A model generated the notes under the pieces. The model did no database searches. It saw only the letters and a list, made by a program, of their open reading frames with translations, and was not told the DNA's origin. From Streptomyces liangshanensis (GTDB lineage: Bacteria; Actinomycetota; Actinomycetes; Streptomycetales; Streptomycetaceae), in contig NZ_CP050177.1 in the NCBI RefSeq assembly GCF_011694815.1, positions 4,037,001 through 4,101,000 on the forward strand: a stretch of DNA of 64,000 bases, in the 5' to 3' direction. The position numbers and the translations under genes are program-made. Numbering within the stretch: position 1 is the stretch's first letter; every line of letters begins with the position of its first letter. This document shows, in pieces, positions 34,134-44,138 of this stretch.

Positions 34134-37100
34134 ATGAATCGCTATGACCTGACCCGGATGGGCCCCCACGAGTTTCAGCGTCTCGCACAAGCACTGCTCC
34201 TCGCAGAGTTCGGCTCTCAGATCCAGATCCATGGGATGGGCCCTGATGGAGGCCGGGATGCAAGCACAAGAAGCGACTTGCACGTCTCGCCGACCAACCC
34301 GCCCTGGTCTGGCTTTACAGTATTTCAAGTAAAGCACAAGGAAGAGCTTACCAGGCGTACGGCTGATGCTCAGTGGCTACTTAAAGAGCTAAAGGCGGAA
34401 GTTGCCTCCTGGTTAAAGCGGACAGAAAAGCCCAGACAGCTTCTCGTGATAACGAATGTAGTACTTACGCCCGCCCAAGGGGGTGGCGAGGAATTGATCA
34501 CCCAGTATATCGAATCGATCGCCCCATCCTTGAATCTTCATGATTCGGACATATGGCACGCGGAAAAGATCTGTCGACTACTGGATTTGCACACCTCGGT
34601 TAGGCAAAGGTTTCTGGGATCAGTAATGGGTGACCTGCTGACCACCCTAACCGAATCTATTTCGGAAACCGAGACAGAAATTAGCGACGCCGTATCTGGC
34701 CACCTAGCAAAAGTGTTTAAGGCAGAAAGATACGCGGAGCTAGACCAGGGTGGTGGAGTAGATGACCGAAAGGTACCCCTGGCACGTGTCTTTGTGGATG
34801 TTCCCTATGTAGGGAACAGTGAAGAGGACCTTCTCCTGTTTGATGAGAGAACGGGAGAAAAGTCGGCCAGCGCGGCGACGATCATCCAACTACTTGATCA
34901 GCATGCTACTCCGATTGACAGATCTCAGCAGCCTTCGCGTGGTCGCATTCTGGTTATCGGTGGGCCGGGACAGGGGAAAAGCACTTTGGGTCGCTTCATC
35001 TGTCAGATCTATCGCTCCGAACTATTGGATAGGCACAAGTACCTCAGTGTGCAGCCCGAAATAGCTTCAGAGGTGAGTCGCACCCGCGCGATTTGCGCGG
35101 AGGAGGAAATCACCCTACCCACCTCCTTGCGATTCCCAGTGTTTGTATCGTTGCCCAAATTTGCGAACTATCTAGCTGCTCACCCGACTGCATCTTTGAT
35201 GTCTTTCATTGCTGAAAGAGTGGGCGATGGGGCAACGGTTGCAACGATGAGGCGTTGGTTGCGAAAATACCCCTGGCTACTAGTTCTTGACGGCCTCGAC
35301 GAAGTACCAAGTACGGCAAATCGTGAACCAGTTATGGACGCCGTAAGTTCGTTTAATGATTCAGCAGATGCTTGCGGGGCGGATCTGGCGATACTTGCAA
35401 CTAGCAGACCGCAGGGTTACAAGGGGGAGTTCGCATCCTTCGCCACGATGTTCCTATCTCAATTGCATAATGAGCAGGTGCTTCGTTATTCACGTAGACT
35501 GACTTCCATCCGCCACGGCGAAGGCAGCGATAAGGCTATAGAGATTATGCAGCGCGTGGAAAGAGCCGCCCGACTGTCGGAAACGGCACGTTTGATGACA
35601 ACGCCGCTGCAAGTGACAATCTTGGTTCTGCTTTTGTCGCGATCTAGTGTTGCCCCAAGCCAGAGATATGTATTGTTTTCCAATTACTACCAAGTCATAT
35701 ACGCACGCGAGCTGGAAAAGGATACACCGCATGTAGCCACACTGGACCGGTACAGAGGATTCATCGATCTACTGCACTGGCGTATCGGATTTCGCCTGCA
35801 GTGCGAGGCGGCGATAGCTTCTCACACAGAGTCCTCGCTTACACGAGAGGATATGCAGCTAGAGCTGGAGGACATCCTCGACGGAGAAGGGTACGAGGAT
35901 AGTGAAAGAACCCTTCTTGTTTCGCAGATAATGAATGCAGCAACGGAACGCCTAGTATTTCTCGTCGCCAGCACCTCGGAGCGGATGGGCTTCGAATTGC
36001 GTAGCCTCCAAGAATTTTGCGCCGCAAACGGCGCACTCGAAGGCAATGACGAGATGGTCTACGAAAGGCTCACGTCGATCGTCTGCAGTGATCATTGGCG
36101 AAACACACTTCTACTCGCGAGTGGTGCGATTTTCTCTACGAATGGCGCCCGCCGTGACATGGTAACGGCCATATGCAATGAGCTTAACGCTGGGGATGTT
36201 CCAGAATTCGCTGGTTCCGACGGCACGCTGATGGGTTCACGCCTGGCTATCGACATTCTGGCGGATAGGGTTGCCGACACGGCGCCACGCCATCAAAGGA
36301 TGCTAACTGAAACCGCCATTGCCTTCATCGGGGCGGCTGGAGCCGATTCTTTGTCGAAGCTCTCGGCAGTAGATTTCACTGATGCAGCCGCGAGAAAAAA
36401 ATTCACAGAAGCGGTTAATCGCGCATCCACGTCCGGGAACTTTTTCGATCGGCTAGGAGCTATTCTCTCAATCTCGGCTGAAGGCCATGCAAATAGCAGA
36501 GATGCGTACCGACGAGTGCGCGAAATACTGGATAGAGATGAGGGGGATGCCCGAGTTCGGTTGATGCAATTGGGACTCGGTATCGATCCTGGGCGCAGTG
36601 CCATGACTCGAATCTTTCTAGAGGATCTGCCATCTTTGACTCCTGCTACGGCAAAGCCTCTGCTCATTCGGGCGCACCATCCATCTTTTATGGTAACTGA
36701 GGAATGGCACGAGAGCGCTCCCCCAGTCACACGTTTGGCCATGAGCCTCACGAACTATGTGCGAAATCTTCCGGTTAGGAAGAGCACAGGAAATAAGTGC
36801 AGGCTGGCTGTATTTTATATCAGGACACCTAATATACCGTCTGACTGGCTGGCAGAAACGGCTGAAATTGCCGCGAGCCTTGACGATGCCGGCAAGTGGG
36901 ATTTTCTTCGCCTAGCAGTTTTGTTCGCCCATGAGCCTAGCCATGAAAGCTGGAGCCGTGCTATCGCCGCACTGGCATCCGCAAATACAGAAGATGTCAG
37001 TGCTTGGTGGCAGGCGCTTCCCTGGCCCCTCGCTCTTTGGTGGGAGCAAGGCCGGCCACCTCTGTCGATTACTGGCAAAACCATCGAGGAGTGGCAAGAT

Positions 37101-37964
37101 GCACAAGAGAGATGGGGTGATGGCGTCGATACCAACGAACTTCTATGCGTCCATCCTGGACTGACTCCGGGAGTCGTAGGCGTACCTACGACTCGCCTGT
37201 ACTCAATGCCTGAAGAATTCCACTTCAACCAGATGAGGGACATATTCTCGGCTCTGCTGACTCTCCCTGAGGGGCGCTTTAAGGAAGCCCGAATATCCTG
37301 GTTCTGGTCAATCCTTGATGATAGCACTCATGGCTACGCACTCCTGAGTTCCCTCCCTGCGTCAGTTGTCGAAAAGATTGCCGCATCCAAAGTTCCTGTG
37401 CGTCTCGCCATCAAATTGGCTCTGACTGGAGATGACGAGTACATCGAGCTGGCAAACATTATCGGTAAACGTGCCAAGGTTTTGACCGTGAAGGCGGCAG
37501 CTGCTACTACTCCACGCTTCGTAAACCGTATCTACGATGCATGGCTCAGCCAGCCCCAACGTTGGGGCCTCGCAAGACTCCTGCTTCGACTTCCCTCTTT
37601 CGGATTCGGCGAGTCGTGGAGCGAGGTCGGGAGCCTTGATTCGAGTACAGTAAACGACTATAGAAAGCGGCTCGCCATCTGGGGCGGAAACTGGGAAGAA
37701 AGTGACTTGCGTTCAGTCGCCGACTGTCTAGTCAACTTGGCGACAGGGCACGATACCGCACCGATTGGGTTCTTTAAAAACTTCGTCCAGAGTCGCGGAG
37801 GAGCGACTTTGGCAGAGATATTTAAGCGTCGCGAAGACGTGAGATATTTGTCTGTCGTGAACCAACTCCACCATTACTACTCAACGAAGATCGTTCCCAT
37901 GCAAGGCGCCAATGGGTCCGTGTACGGGTCACAAGAGAAAGATACCCGCGCGCCGGGGACATGA
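34134..37964 (+). CDS. Mrr/PD-(D/E)xK-like nuclease-NACHT STAND NTPase (putative anti-phage sensor)
   Basis: 1276 residues. Residues 1-70 match the Mrr/type IV restriction fold: GPHEFQRLAQALLLAEFG, then GPDGGRDA with Asp42 and FQVKHK with Gln65 and Lys67, a D...Q-x-K active-site pattern. A NACHT NTPase follows: Walker A GGPGQGKST (276-284), Walker B LVLDGLDEVP with Asp386, and ATSRPQGY after it. Residues about 560-1276 are a long helical region without recognisable LRR or TPR repeats. This effector-switch-sensor order is that of bacterial NACHT and Avs defence proteins, which sense phage products and then cut DNA; the ligand is unknown. Codons are markedly AT-richer than neighbours and one Leu is TTA (34413-34415), so the gene was probably acquired and may depend on bldA. 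Start taken as the ATG at 34134; SD weak. Confidence 0.85.
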   Translation: MNRYDLTRMGPHEFQRLAQALLLAEFGSQIQIHGMGPDGGRDASTRSDLHVSPTNPPWSGFTVFQVKHKEELTRRTADAQWLLKELKAEVASWLKRTEKPRQLLVITNVVLTPAQGGGEELITQYIESIAPSLNLHDSDIWHAEKICRLLDLHTSVRQRFLGSVMGDLLTTLTESISETETEISDAVSGHLAKVFKAERYAELDQGGGVDDRKVPLARVFVDVPYVGNSEEDLLLFDERTGEKSASAATIIQLLDQHATPIDRSQQPSRGRILVIGGPGQGKSTLGRFICQIYRSELLDRHKYLSVQPEIASEVSRTRAICAEEEITLPTSLRFPVFVSLPKFANYLAAHPTASLMSFIAERVGDGATVATMRRWLRKYPWLLVLDGLDEVPSTANREPVMDAVSSFNDSADACGADLAILATSRPQGYKGEFASFATMFLSQLHNEQVLRYSRRLTSIRHGEGSDKAIEIMQRVERAARLSETARLMTTPLQVTILVLLLSRSSVAPSQRYVLFSNYYQVIYARELEKDTPHVATLDRYRGFIDLLHWRIGFRLQCEAAIASHTESSLTREDMQLELEDILDGEGYEDSERTLLVSQIMNAATERLVFLVASTSERMGFELRSLQEFCAANGALEGNDEMVYERLTSIVCSDHWRNTLLLASGAIFSTNGARRDMVTAICNELNAGDVPEFAGSDGTLMGSRLAIDILADRVADTAPRHQRMLTETAIAFIGAAGADSLSKLSAVDFTDAAARKKFTEAVNRASTSGNFFDRLGAILSISAEGHANSRDAYRRVREILDRDEGDARVRLMQLGLGIDPGRSAMTRIFLEDLPSLTPATAKPLLIRAHHPSFMVTEEWHESAPPVTRLAMSLTNYVRNLPVRKSTGNKCRLAVFYIRTPNIPSDWLAETAEIAASLDDAGKWDFLRLAVLFAHEPSHESWSRAIAALASANTEDVSAWWQALPWPLALWWEQGRPPLSITGKTIEEWQDAQERWGDGVDTNELLCVHPGLTPGVVGVPTTRLYSMPEEFHFNQMRDIFSALLTLPEGRFKEARISWFWSILDDSTHGYALLSSLPASVVEKIAASKVPVRLAIKLALTGDDEYIELANIIGKRAKVLTVKAAAATTPRFVNRIYDAWLSQPQRWGLARLLLRLPSFGFGESWSEVGSLDSSTVNDYRKRLAIWGGNWEESDLRSVADCLVNLATGHDTAPIGFFKNFVQSRGGATLAEIFKRREDVRYLSVVNQLHHYYSTKIVPMQGANGSVYGSQEKDTRAPGT

Positions 37965-38107
37965 TTGTCAGCGACAACTTTCGCCAAAGCGATGGGTGGC
38001 CTTCCGATTCGATTGGCAGACAAGGGGCGTGTTCCCATCACGGGAGTGTGGTCGCGGAATCGCCGTGGGCCACCTTGCGCTTCGACTGAATCAAGAGGCA
38101 GCGCGGT

Positions 38108-38446
38108 TCAGTAGTTGTGATGCGGCAGTGGACCAGATGCGGACCGCCGGACGCGGCCACGGGCTCGGAGGGCGTAGAACGAGCACCGCAGGCCAACCAT
38201 GTCCGGCGGGTGGTGTGGCCTTGGTCGGCCTTCGTTGGCGGGTGGGGGTGTCATTGGAAGAGGTGCGGTTCGGGGGCAGGTTTTCCAGTCGGCGTTCGGT
38301 CGGTCTGCCCACCTCCACCAGAGGTGGCCGGCGCCGCACCTCCATAGTGATCGGCAGGAACGGTCGTCGTCGTCCCGGCGGACGAAGACCGACCCGCCCG
38401 ACTTCAGGGGCTGAGTGCACCGTGGACAGGACAGGGCGTCGCTCAC
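38108..38446 (-). CDS. Zinc-ribbon protein, apparently frameshifted near its C-terminus
   Basis: The open frame encodes 112 residues, but only the first 58 look like protein: MSDALSCPRCTQPLKSGG, RSCRSLWRCGAGHLWWRWADRP and a second Cys pair near TCP, a zinc-ribbon pattern. A run of five G on the plus strand (38272-38276) ends the recognisable part. Removing one of these bases gives CPEPHLFQ and a TGA at 38251-38253, a natural-looking 64-residue end. The gene is therefore either frameshifted or carries a sequencing error in that run. It lies just right of the NACHT insert. Function unknown. Confidence 0.55.
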   Translation of the reverse strand: MSDALSCPRCTQPLKSGGSVFVRRDDDDRSCRSLWRCGAGHLWWRWADRPNADWKTCPRTAPLPMTPPPANEGRPRPHHPPDMVGLRCSFYALRARGRVRRSASGPLPHHNY

Positions 38447-38536
38447 GTGGCGTACTCCGCGTCGGGACTAGCGGTTGATGGGGATCTCATCATCGCGCAG
38501 TGCGCGGGCCGGGTCTGGGCGGGTGGGGGTGGTGGT

Positions 38537-38869
38537 TCAGGAGGTGGTGGTGGGTTTGAGGGTGTTCAGGGGGACGTCGAAGACGAAGCGGGTGTCTTCG
38601 GGGCCGCCTGACAGCCACCAGGTGCTCACCGTGGCTACGTCGTCGGTGATTTCTTCGATCGTGCACTCGGTGCTGGTCGGGCACGGGTAGGTCGAGGTCG
38701 GCTGTAGGTTTCCGCCGAAGTAGGCCGTCTTGCCGACCAGTTGGTGGGGGCGGTCGTAGATGTCGGCGAACTCGACCAGGATCAGGCCCGGTTGGGGGTC
38801 GTCGGTGAGCCAGCAGACCGCGGTGGCGGGGAGTTCGCAGCCGTCGCCCTCGTTCAGAGGTGTTCCCAT
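38537..38869 (-). CDS. Hypothetical protein
   Basis: 110 residues, no family recognised. The sequence is ordered rather than low complexity, with TAVCWLTDDPQPGLILVEFADIYD, LVGKTAYFGGNL, two Cys in YPCPTSTECTIEEI and TDDVATVSTWWLSG. No signal peptide, so probably cytoplasmic. It lies 23 bases downstream of the protease stop on the same strand and could be co-transcribed with it. Base composition is like the surrounding chromosome. Reading-frame-specific codon bias is the main support. Confidence 0.65.
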   Translation of the reverse strand: MGTPLNEGDGCELPATAVCWLTDDPQPGLILVEFADIYDRPHQLVGKTAYFGGNLQPTSTYPCPTSTECTIEEITDDVATVSTWWLSGGPEDTRFVFDVPLNTLKPTTTS

Positions 38870-38892
38870 GGCGGGATTCTAGGCAGCGGGGG

Positions 38893-39852
38893 TCAGGACT
38901 TCTGGGCCTTGTCGTAGACCTTCTTGGCTGTGGCGCCGAAGATCTCGCCGTACATCTTCGTCGGGGTCAGGGAGTCCAGGGACGCGTTGACCGAGATCAG
39001 GGTGCCCTTGCCGGTGGTGGTGTTGAAGTTGGCCAGCCAGGGGCCGCCGCTGGAGCCGCCGGTCATGTCGCAGGGGATGGCCTGGGTGCCGTCGGCCTTC
39101 TTGGCGACGCCGACGCACTGGAGGAGTTCCTCACCGCGTTGGGGGCGGGTGGCGGAGTAGCCGAGGGCGGAGATGGTGCCGCCGACGGGGCGGTTGAAGG
39201 CGATGTCCTGGCCGCCCACGACGTCGGTGAGCTTGCGGCCGTTCTTGTCGGGGTCGACGGCCAGGGTGGACAGGTCGTCCGTGGAGTCGTACACCCAGGT
39301 GCGTGGGGTCGCGGCGCTGCGGACCGCGAACGTGCCGTACGGCTTCTTGCCCTTGTGGTAGCCGGGGACGAAGACCATCGCGGTGTTGGTGTTGCCGGGT
39401 GAGGACCCCCGGCGTACGCAGTGGGCGGCGGTCATCACGGCCGAGCGGTTGGCGCTCTTCACGGCCGTGGCCGTGCACCAGGTGTCGGCGCCGTTCGCGT
39501 TGACGAAGAAGAGCCGGCCGACCGTTTTCAGCGCGACGCCCTTGTAGGGCTTGGCCTTCGGGCCCGTCGGGCCCAGGTCCACCGACTTCCCGACCGCCTT
39601 GATGCGGGCCGCCGTCCAGTAGGCGAGGGCCGCCTTGCGTTCCTTGGCGGTGTACGTCAGTACGGACACCGGGTCCGGTGCCGCGGCGGTGGCGGCCGTC
39701 GCGGACGCGGGGGCGGGGGCGGACGCGGACGCCGGGGTGGTGAGGGCGGTGACGGTGGTGAGGGTGGCGAGGGCGAGAGCCGTACCCGCTGTGGCGAGAC
39801 CCCTGGAACGGTCACGAAGATGCCTGGCCAGGGACGTTGTCGTCTGGGGCAT
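38893..39852 (-). CDS. Secreted trypsin-like serine protease
   Basis: 319 residues. A signal sequence (LATAGTALALATLTTVTALTTPASA) precedes an Ala/Pro linker. The catalytic His is in MTAAHC, Asp is likely in TDDLSTLAVD, and Ser in TGGSSGGPW, the V8/glutamyl-endopeptidase-like arrangement; Cys in AHC pairs probably with WCTATA. The start at the ATG at 39850-39852 is supported by GAGGAG nine bases upstream; a longer open frame exists to 39945. The substrate is unknown. Confidence 0.88.
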   Translation of the reverse strand: MPQTTTSLARHLRDRSRGLATAGTALALATLTTVTALTTPASASAPAPASATAATAAAPDPVSVLTYTAKERKAALAYWTAARIKAVGKSVDLGPTGPKAKPYKGVALKTVGRLFFVNANGADTWCTATAVKSANRSAVMTAAHCVRRGSSPGNTNTAMVFVPGYHKGKKPYGTFAVRSAATPRTWVYDSTDDLSTLAVDPDKNGRKLTDVVGGQDIAFNRPVGGTISALGYSATRPQRGEELLQCVGVAKKADGTQAIPCDMTGGSSGGPWLANFNTTTGKGTLISVNASLDSLTPTKMYGEIFGATAKKVYDKAQKS

Positions 39853-39958
39853 GGTGGGGTCTCCTCGGTGATCGGCAGGTTTGAGTGTGGTCCGTAGGAG
39901 GGGTGACGCTCTTTGTTCGGTTGCGCTGTTGGTGTGCTGTGACACAAGTGGTGCGGCC

Positions 39959-41425
<1,467 letters not shown>

Positions 41426-41469
41426 TCAGCACGTGCGCGGGGCCGGGGTCCCGCTGGGTAAAGTGCCCT

Positions 41470-41892
41470 ATGCCCACCCCGGATGCCGCCGCCATCGCCG
41501 CCGAACTGCGTACCGCGATGGGCAAGCTCACCCGACGCGTCAAGCACGAGGACCACATCCCGCTGGGGCAGGTCGCGGTGCTGGGCGCGCTCGACCGCAG
41601 CGGTGCGATGACCACCAGCGATCTCGCCGCCGACCAGCGCGTGCGCCCGCAGTCGATGGCCCGGGCGGTGGGGCTGCTCATGGAGCAGAACCTGATCACC
41701 CGCCGCGCCCACCCCACGGACGGCCGCAAGTCGCTGGTCGAGCTGTCGGACGCGGGCCGCGCCGCCCTCGAAGCGGAGCGCGGCCGCAGGGCCGGCTGGC
41801 TCGCGCAGGCCATCGAGGCCGAACTCAGCCCCGAGGAGAGGGAGTTGCTCGCGCGGAGCGCCACCCTCCTGGAGCGGCTCGCCACCCGCTAG
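41470..41892 (+). CDS. MarR-family transcriptional regulator
   Basis: 140 residues. Winged HTH of the MarR family: IPLGQVAVLGALDRSG, AMTTSDLAADQRVRPQSMARAVGLLMEQNLITR for recognition helix, and HPTDGRKSLVELSDAGRAAL for the wing. C-terminal helices mediate dimerisation. It probably controls the divergent eno gene and itself, through the palindromic words between them. The ligand is unknown. The ATG at 41470 begins MPTPDAAAIAAELRTAMGKL; upstream codons are not family-like. Confidence 0.9.
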   Translation: MPTPDAAAIAAELRTAMGKLTRRVKHEDHIPLGQVAVLGALDRSGAMTTSDLAADQRVRPQSMARAVGLLMEQNLITRRAHPTDGRKSLVELSDAGRAALEAERGRRAGWLAQAIEAELSPEERELLARSATLLERLATR

Positions 41893-42011
41893 CCGGGGCT
41901 AACCCCCACACCTCGCCATCGCTGGCCTATTCATTAGGTGGCTAGTAAGCTGAATGTGGTCGGGCGGGGTCACCGCCTGCTCGGACACGGCGACAGGCAG
42001 GGGCGCATCGG

Positions 42012-42587
42012 ATGAACGCCGACGAACTGGCACACGGGCTCTTCCGCGTCCTGGAGACCGGGGACCGGTCCCTGGCCGCCTCCGTCGTCGCGGACGACAA
42101 CCACAACCGCGAGGCCGCCGTCTCGCCCTCCGCCTGCGCGATCCCCGGCCCCGCAGGCGTCCTGGCGTCCGGCGCCTGGATGCGCTTCGCCTTCGACGAG
42201 CTGCGCTTCCCGGTCCTCGGGGTCGCCGAGAGCGAGGGGCAGGTGTGGGTCAGGCTGCGGATGCAGGGGCGTCACACGGGCGCGTTCGTACGGTTCCGGG
42301 ACGGCGCGCTCGACCAGGCCATCCCTCCCACCGGGCAGCGAATCGACTTCGAGCAGGTGCACGTCCTCGGCGTTCGCGACGGCAAGGTCGTCAGCCACGA
42401 GGCGGTACGGGACGACGTCACCATGCTCGGCCAGCTCGGGGTGTTCCCCCCGAGCCCGGCCGTGGGGCTGCGCATGGTCGCCTGGCGCCTGTCCGGCCGC
42501 GCGGCCCGCGCCGCCGCCGAGGTCTCCGGACAGGCGGACCGGGCGGCGGAGGCCTACCGTTCAGGGGTCGTGGCGAATCAGGCGTGA
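42012..42587 (+). CDS. SnoaL-like ester-cyclase family protein
   Basis: 191 residues with an NTF2-like cone fold: ELAHGLFRVLETGDRSLAASVVADD, then REAAV and AFDELRFPVLGVAESEGQVWVRLRMQG, GAFVRFRDG and IDFEQVHVLGVRDGKVVSHEAVRDD. This is the SnoaL/ester-cyclase-type pattern. Many such proteins are accessory or stress-related without known substrate. The ATG at 42012 starts MNADELAHGL. Its stop codon lies inside the first unit of the 22-bp tandem repeat. Confidence 0.8.
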   Translation: MNADELAHGLFRVLETGDRSLAASVVADDNHNREAAVSPSACAIPGPAGVLASGAWMRFAFDELRFPVLGVAESEGQVWVRLRMQGRHTGAFVRFRDGALDQAIPPTGQRIDFEQVHVLGVRDGKVVSHEAVRDDVTMLGQLGVFPPSPAVGLRMVAWRLSGRAARAAAEVSGQADRAAEAYRSGVVANQA

Positions 42588-42649
42588 GTCGTTCGCCCGG
42601 CTTCCGTGAGTCATTGGCCCGGCTTCCGTGAGTCGTTCGCCCGGCTTCC
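42584..42649. repeat. 22-bp tandem repeat, three copies, at the end of the SnoaL-like gene
   Basis: The unit GTGAGTCGTTCGCCCGGCTT(CC) is present at 42584-42605, 42606-42627 (two base changes) and 42628-42649. The first copy overlaps the stop codon of the SnoaL-like gene, so the repeat is mostly in the 3' untranslated region. Role unknown; possibly strand slippage. Confidence 0.85.
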
Positions 42650-42806
42650 GTGATGCGGGCGGCCCCGGACTCGTGAAGTGACCGAGCGGCCCTCGTCGAA
42701 CGCCCGCGCGCCACACCCTTGAAGGATGCGGCGCCGGTTCGTGTGGCTCGGCCTTCCAGTGGCTCGGCCTTCCGGTGGTCCGGCCGGCGGGCGGTGCCCG
42801 GTGCGG

Positions 42807-43736
42807 TCAGCCTCGCGTCCGGCTGTCGCCGTACGGCGCCCCCGCGGCGGCCCGGTCCGGTCGGGCGTCCGGCAGGCCCGCCCCTACCGACCGGTTCACC
42901 TGGACCTCGTCCGACCGGCTCGCCCGTACCGACCGGTCCGCCCCCCGCTCGCGGCTTGTCGCCAGCAGTACCGTCGCGACGACTATCTGTACGCCCAGGA
43001 CGCCCGCCTGCGTCACCGGTGACTCCACCGTCAGTACGGCCATCGTGGCGTTGAACCCGAGGTGGACCGCGACGGACGCCACGACCCCGGCGCGTTCGTA
43101 GGCGTACCCGGTGAGCAGCGCCACCGGGACGACACTCAGCGAGAACATCAGGCCGCTCCAGCTGAACAGCCCCAACTCGGCCTGGACGGTCCCCTCGATG
43201 AAGAACAGCGGCAGGTGCCACACCGCCCAGACCGCGCCCAGCAGCCCGCCCGCCCCGACGCGGCCCATGGACGCCCGCAGGCGGGGGTACGCCGTGCCGC
43301 GCCAGCCCGGCTCCTCGGCCAGCGGGCCCGCGATCAGCATGCTCACGAAGAACGGCACCGCCCCGCCCATCGTCGCGATCAGCTCCCTGCCCTCCGTGAG
43401 GTTCACCCCGGGACCGCCCAGCAGGTTCGCGAGCAGCGCGCCGCCCACGACGGTCGCCGACGCCAGGACCAGCAGGGGCAGGGCCAGGAACGTCCGTACG
43501 CCCTGCCGGAACGGCACCGCGCGGGCCGGTACGGGCCCACGCCGGCGGGCACGGCGCGCTCGGACCGCGAGCGCGCCGAACACCGGGCCGAAGCCGCCGA
43601 GCAGGTACGGAACGGCCGTGGGCGAGCTGGTCGCTGACCCGCCGAGGGCGATCGCGGTCAGCCAGAAGGCCCAGGTGGTGGCGAAGGTGACCGTGAAGAA
43701 GAGCCGAAGCCCGCTCCCGCTCTTTTGCTCGAACAT
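42807..43736 (-). CDS. CPBP-family intramembrane protease
   Basis: 309 residues, with about seven or eight spans. The three CPBP (CAAX-protease/bacteriocin-processing) motifs are present: AEEPGWRGTAYPRL for motif 1 (E-E-x-x-x-R), HLPLFF for motif 2 and HLGFNA for motif 3. The last 55 residues are a charged, low-complexity cytoplasmic tail. Bacterial members cleave or chaperone membrane or prenylated substrates and sometimes confer immunity; the substrate is unknown. The N-terminal MFEQKSGSGLRLFF is preceded by AAGGGG. Confidence 0.88.
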   Translation of the reverse strand: MFEQKSGSGLRLFFTVTFATTWAFWLTAIALGGSATSSPTAVPYLLGGFGPVFGALAVRARRARRRGPVPARAVPFRQGVRTFLALPLLVLASATVVGGALLANLLGGPGVNLTEGRELIATMGGAVPFFVSMLIAGPLAEEPGWRGTAYPRLRASMGRVGAGGLLGAVWAVWHLPLFFIEGTVQAELGLFSWSGLMFSLSVVPVALLTGYAYERAGVVASVAVHLGFNATMAVLTVESPVTQAGVLGVQIVVATVLLATSRERGADRSVRASRSDEVQVNRSVGAGLPDARPDRAAAGAPYGDSRTRG

Positions 43737-43972
43737 GTCCGTCGCCCCTTCTCCTGCGGCGCTCCCTGCGCCATGTCCATGACGCTACGGAAGGTGACAG
43801 CGGCGCACACGGGGCGTACGGCCCGGCCGTGGGGTGGTGCTGGATGTACCCCGGCCGGGCGGGTCGGACCCTGAAGTAGGGCCGGTGGACCGGGCGGTGG
43901 ACGGGGAGTTGGTGGTCGCCGGGGGAATGGCGCGGCGCGTGACGGCGTGCGCCGAATTCCCGCGTTCTCCGC

Positions 43973-44032
43973 GCGAGTTCCCGTGCCAGTTCCCGTGCCA
44001 GTTCCCGAGCGAGTTCGCGTGCGAGTTCCCGT
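43973..44032. repeat. 12-bp tandem repeat, five copies
   Basis: Five units of the form GC(G/C)AGTTC(C/G)CG(T/A) run without gaps in the 402-base space (43737-44138) between the CPBP gene and the SRPBCC gene. No gene was recognised in that space; the repeat lies about 107 bases upstream of the SRPBCC start. Confidence 0.85.
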
Positions 44033-44138
44033 GACGAGTTGCCGGGGCGTTCCGGTGGCGTGAGCATGGTGGGTGGGGGTGTGTGCCGTGGGGAGAGCGG
44101 TGCTTGATCTTTTTCGGCTTGGCCTTGAGGGAAACTCG

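Noticed and set aside
37965..38600. att-site duplicate of the tRNA-Ser(TGA) 3' end
   Set aside because: I looked for TTCAAATCCCACACCCACC or its variants right of the NACHT gene and found none, so integrase-type insertion cannot be claimed.
42584..44032. CRISPR array
   Set aside because: The repeats are directly adjacent (22 and 12 bp) with no unique spacers and no cas genes in the window.
42418..44067. A 549-codon minus-strand frame over the CPBP gene and repeats
   Set aside because: It is the alternative frame of the CPBP protease; its Leu-Ala-Arg-Glu repeat is only the 12-bp DNA repeat translated, and it contains no known domain.
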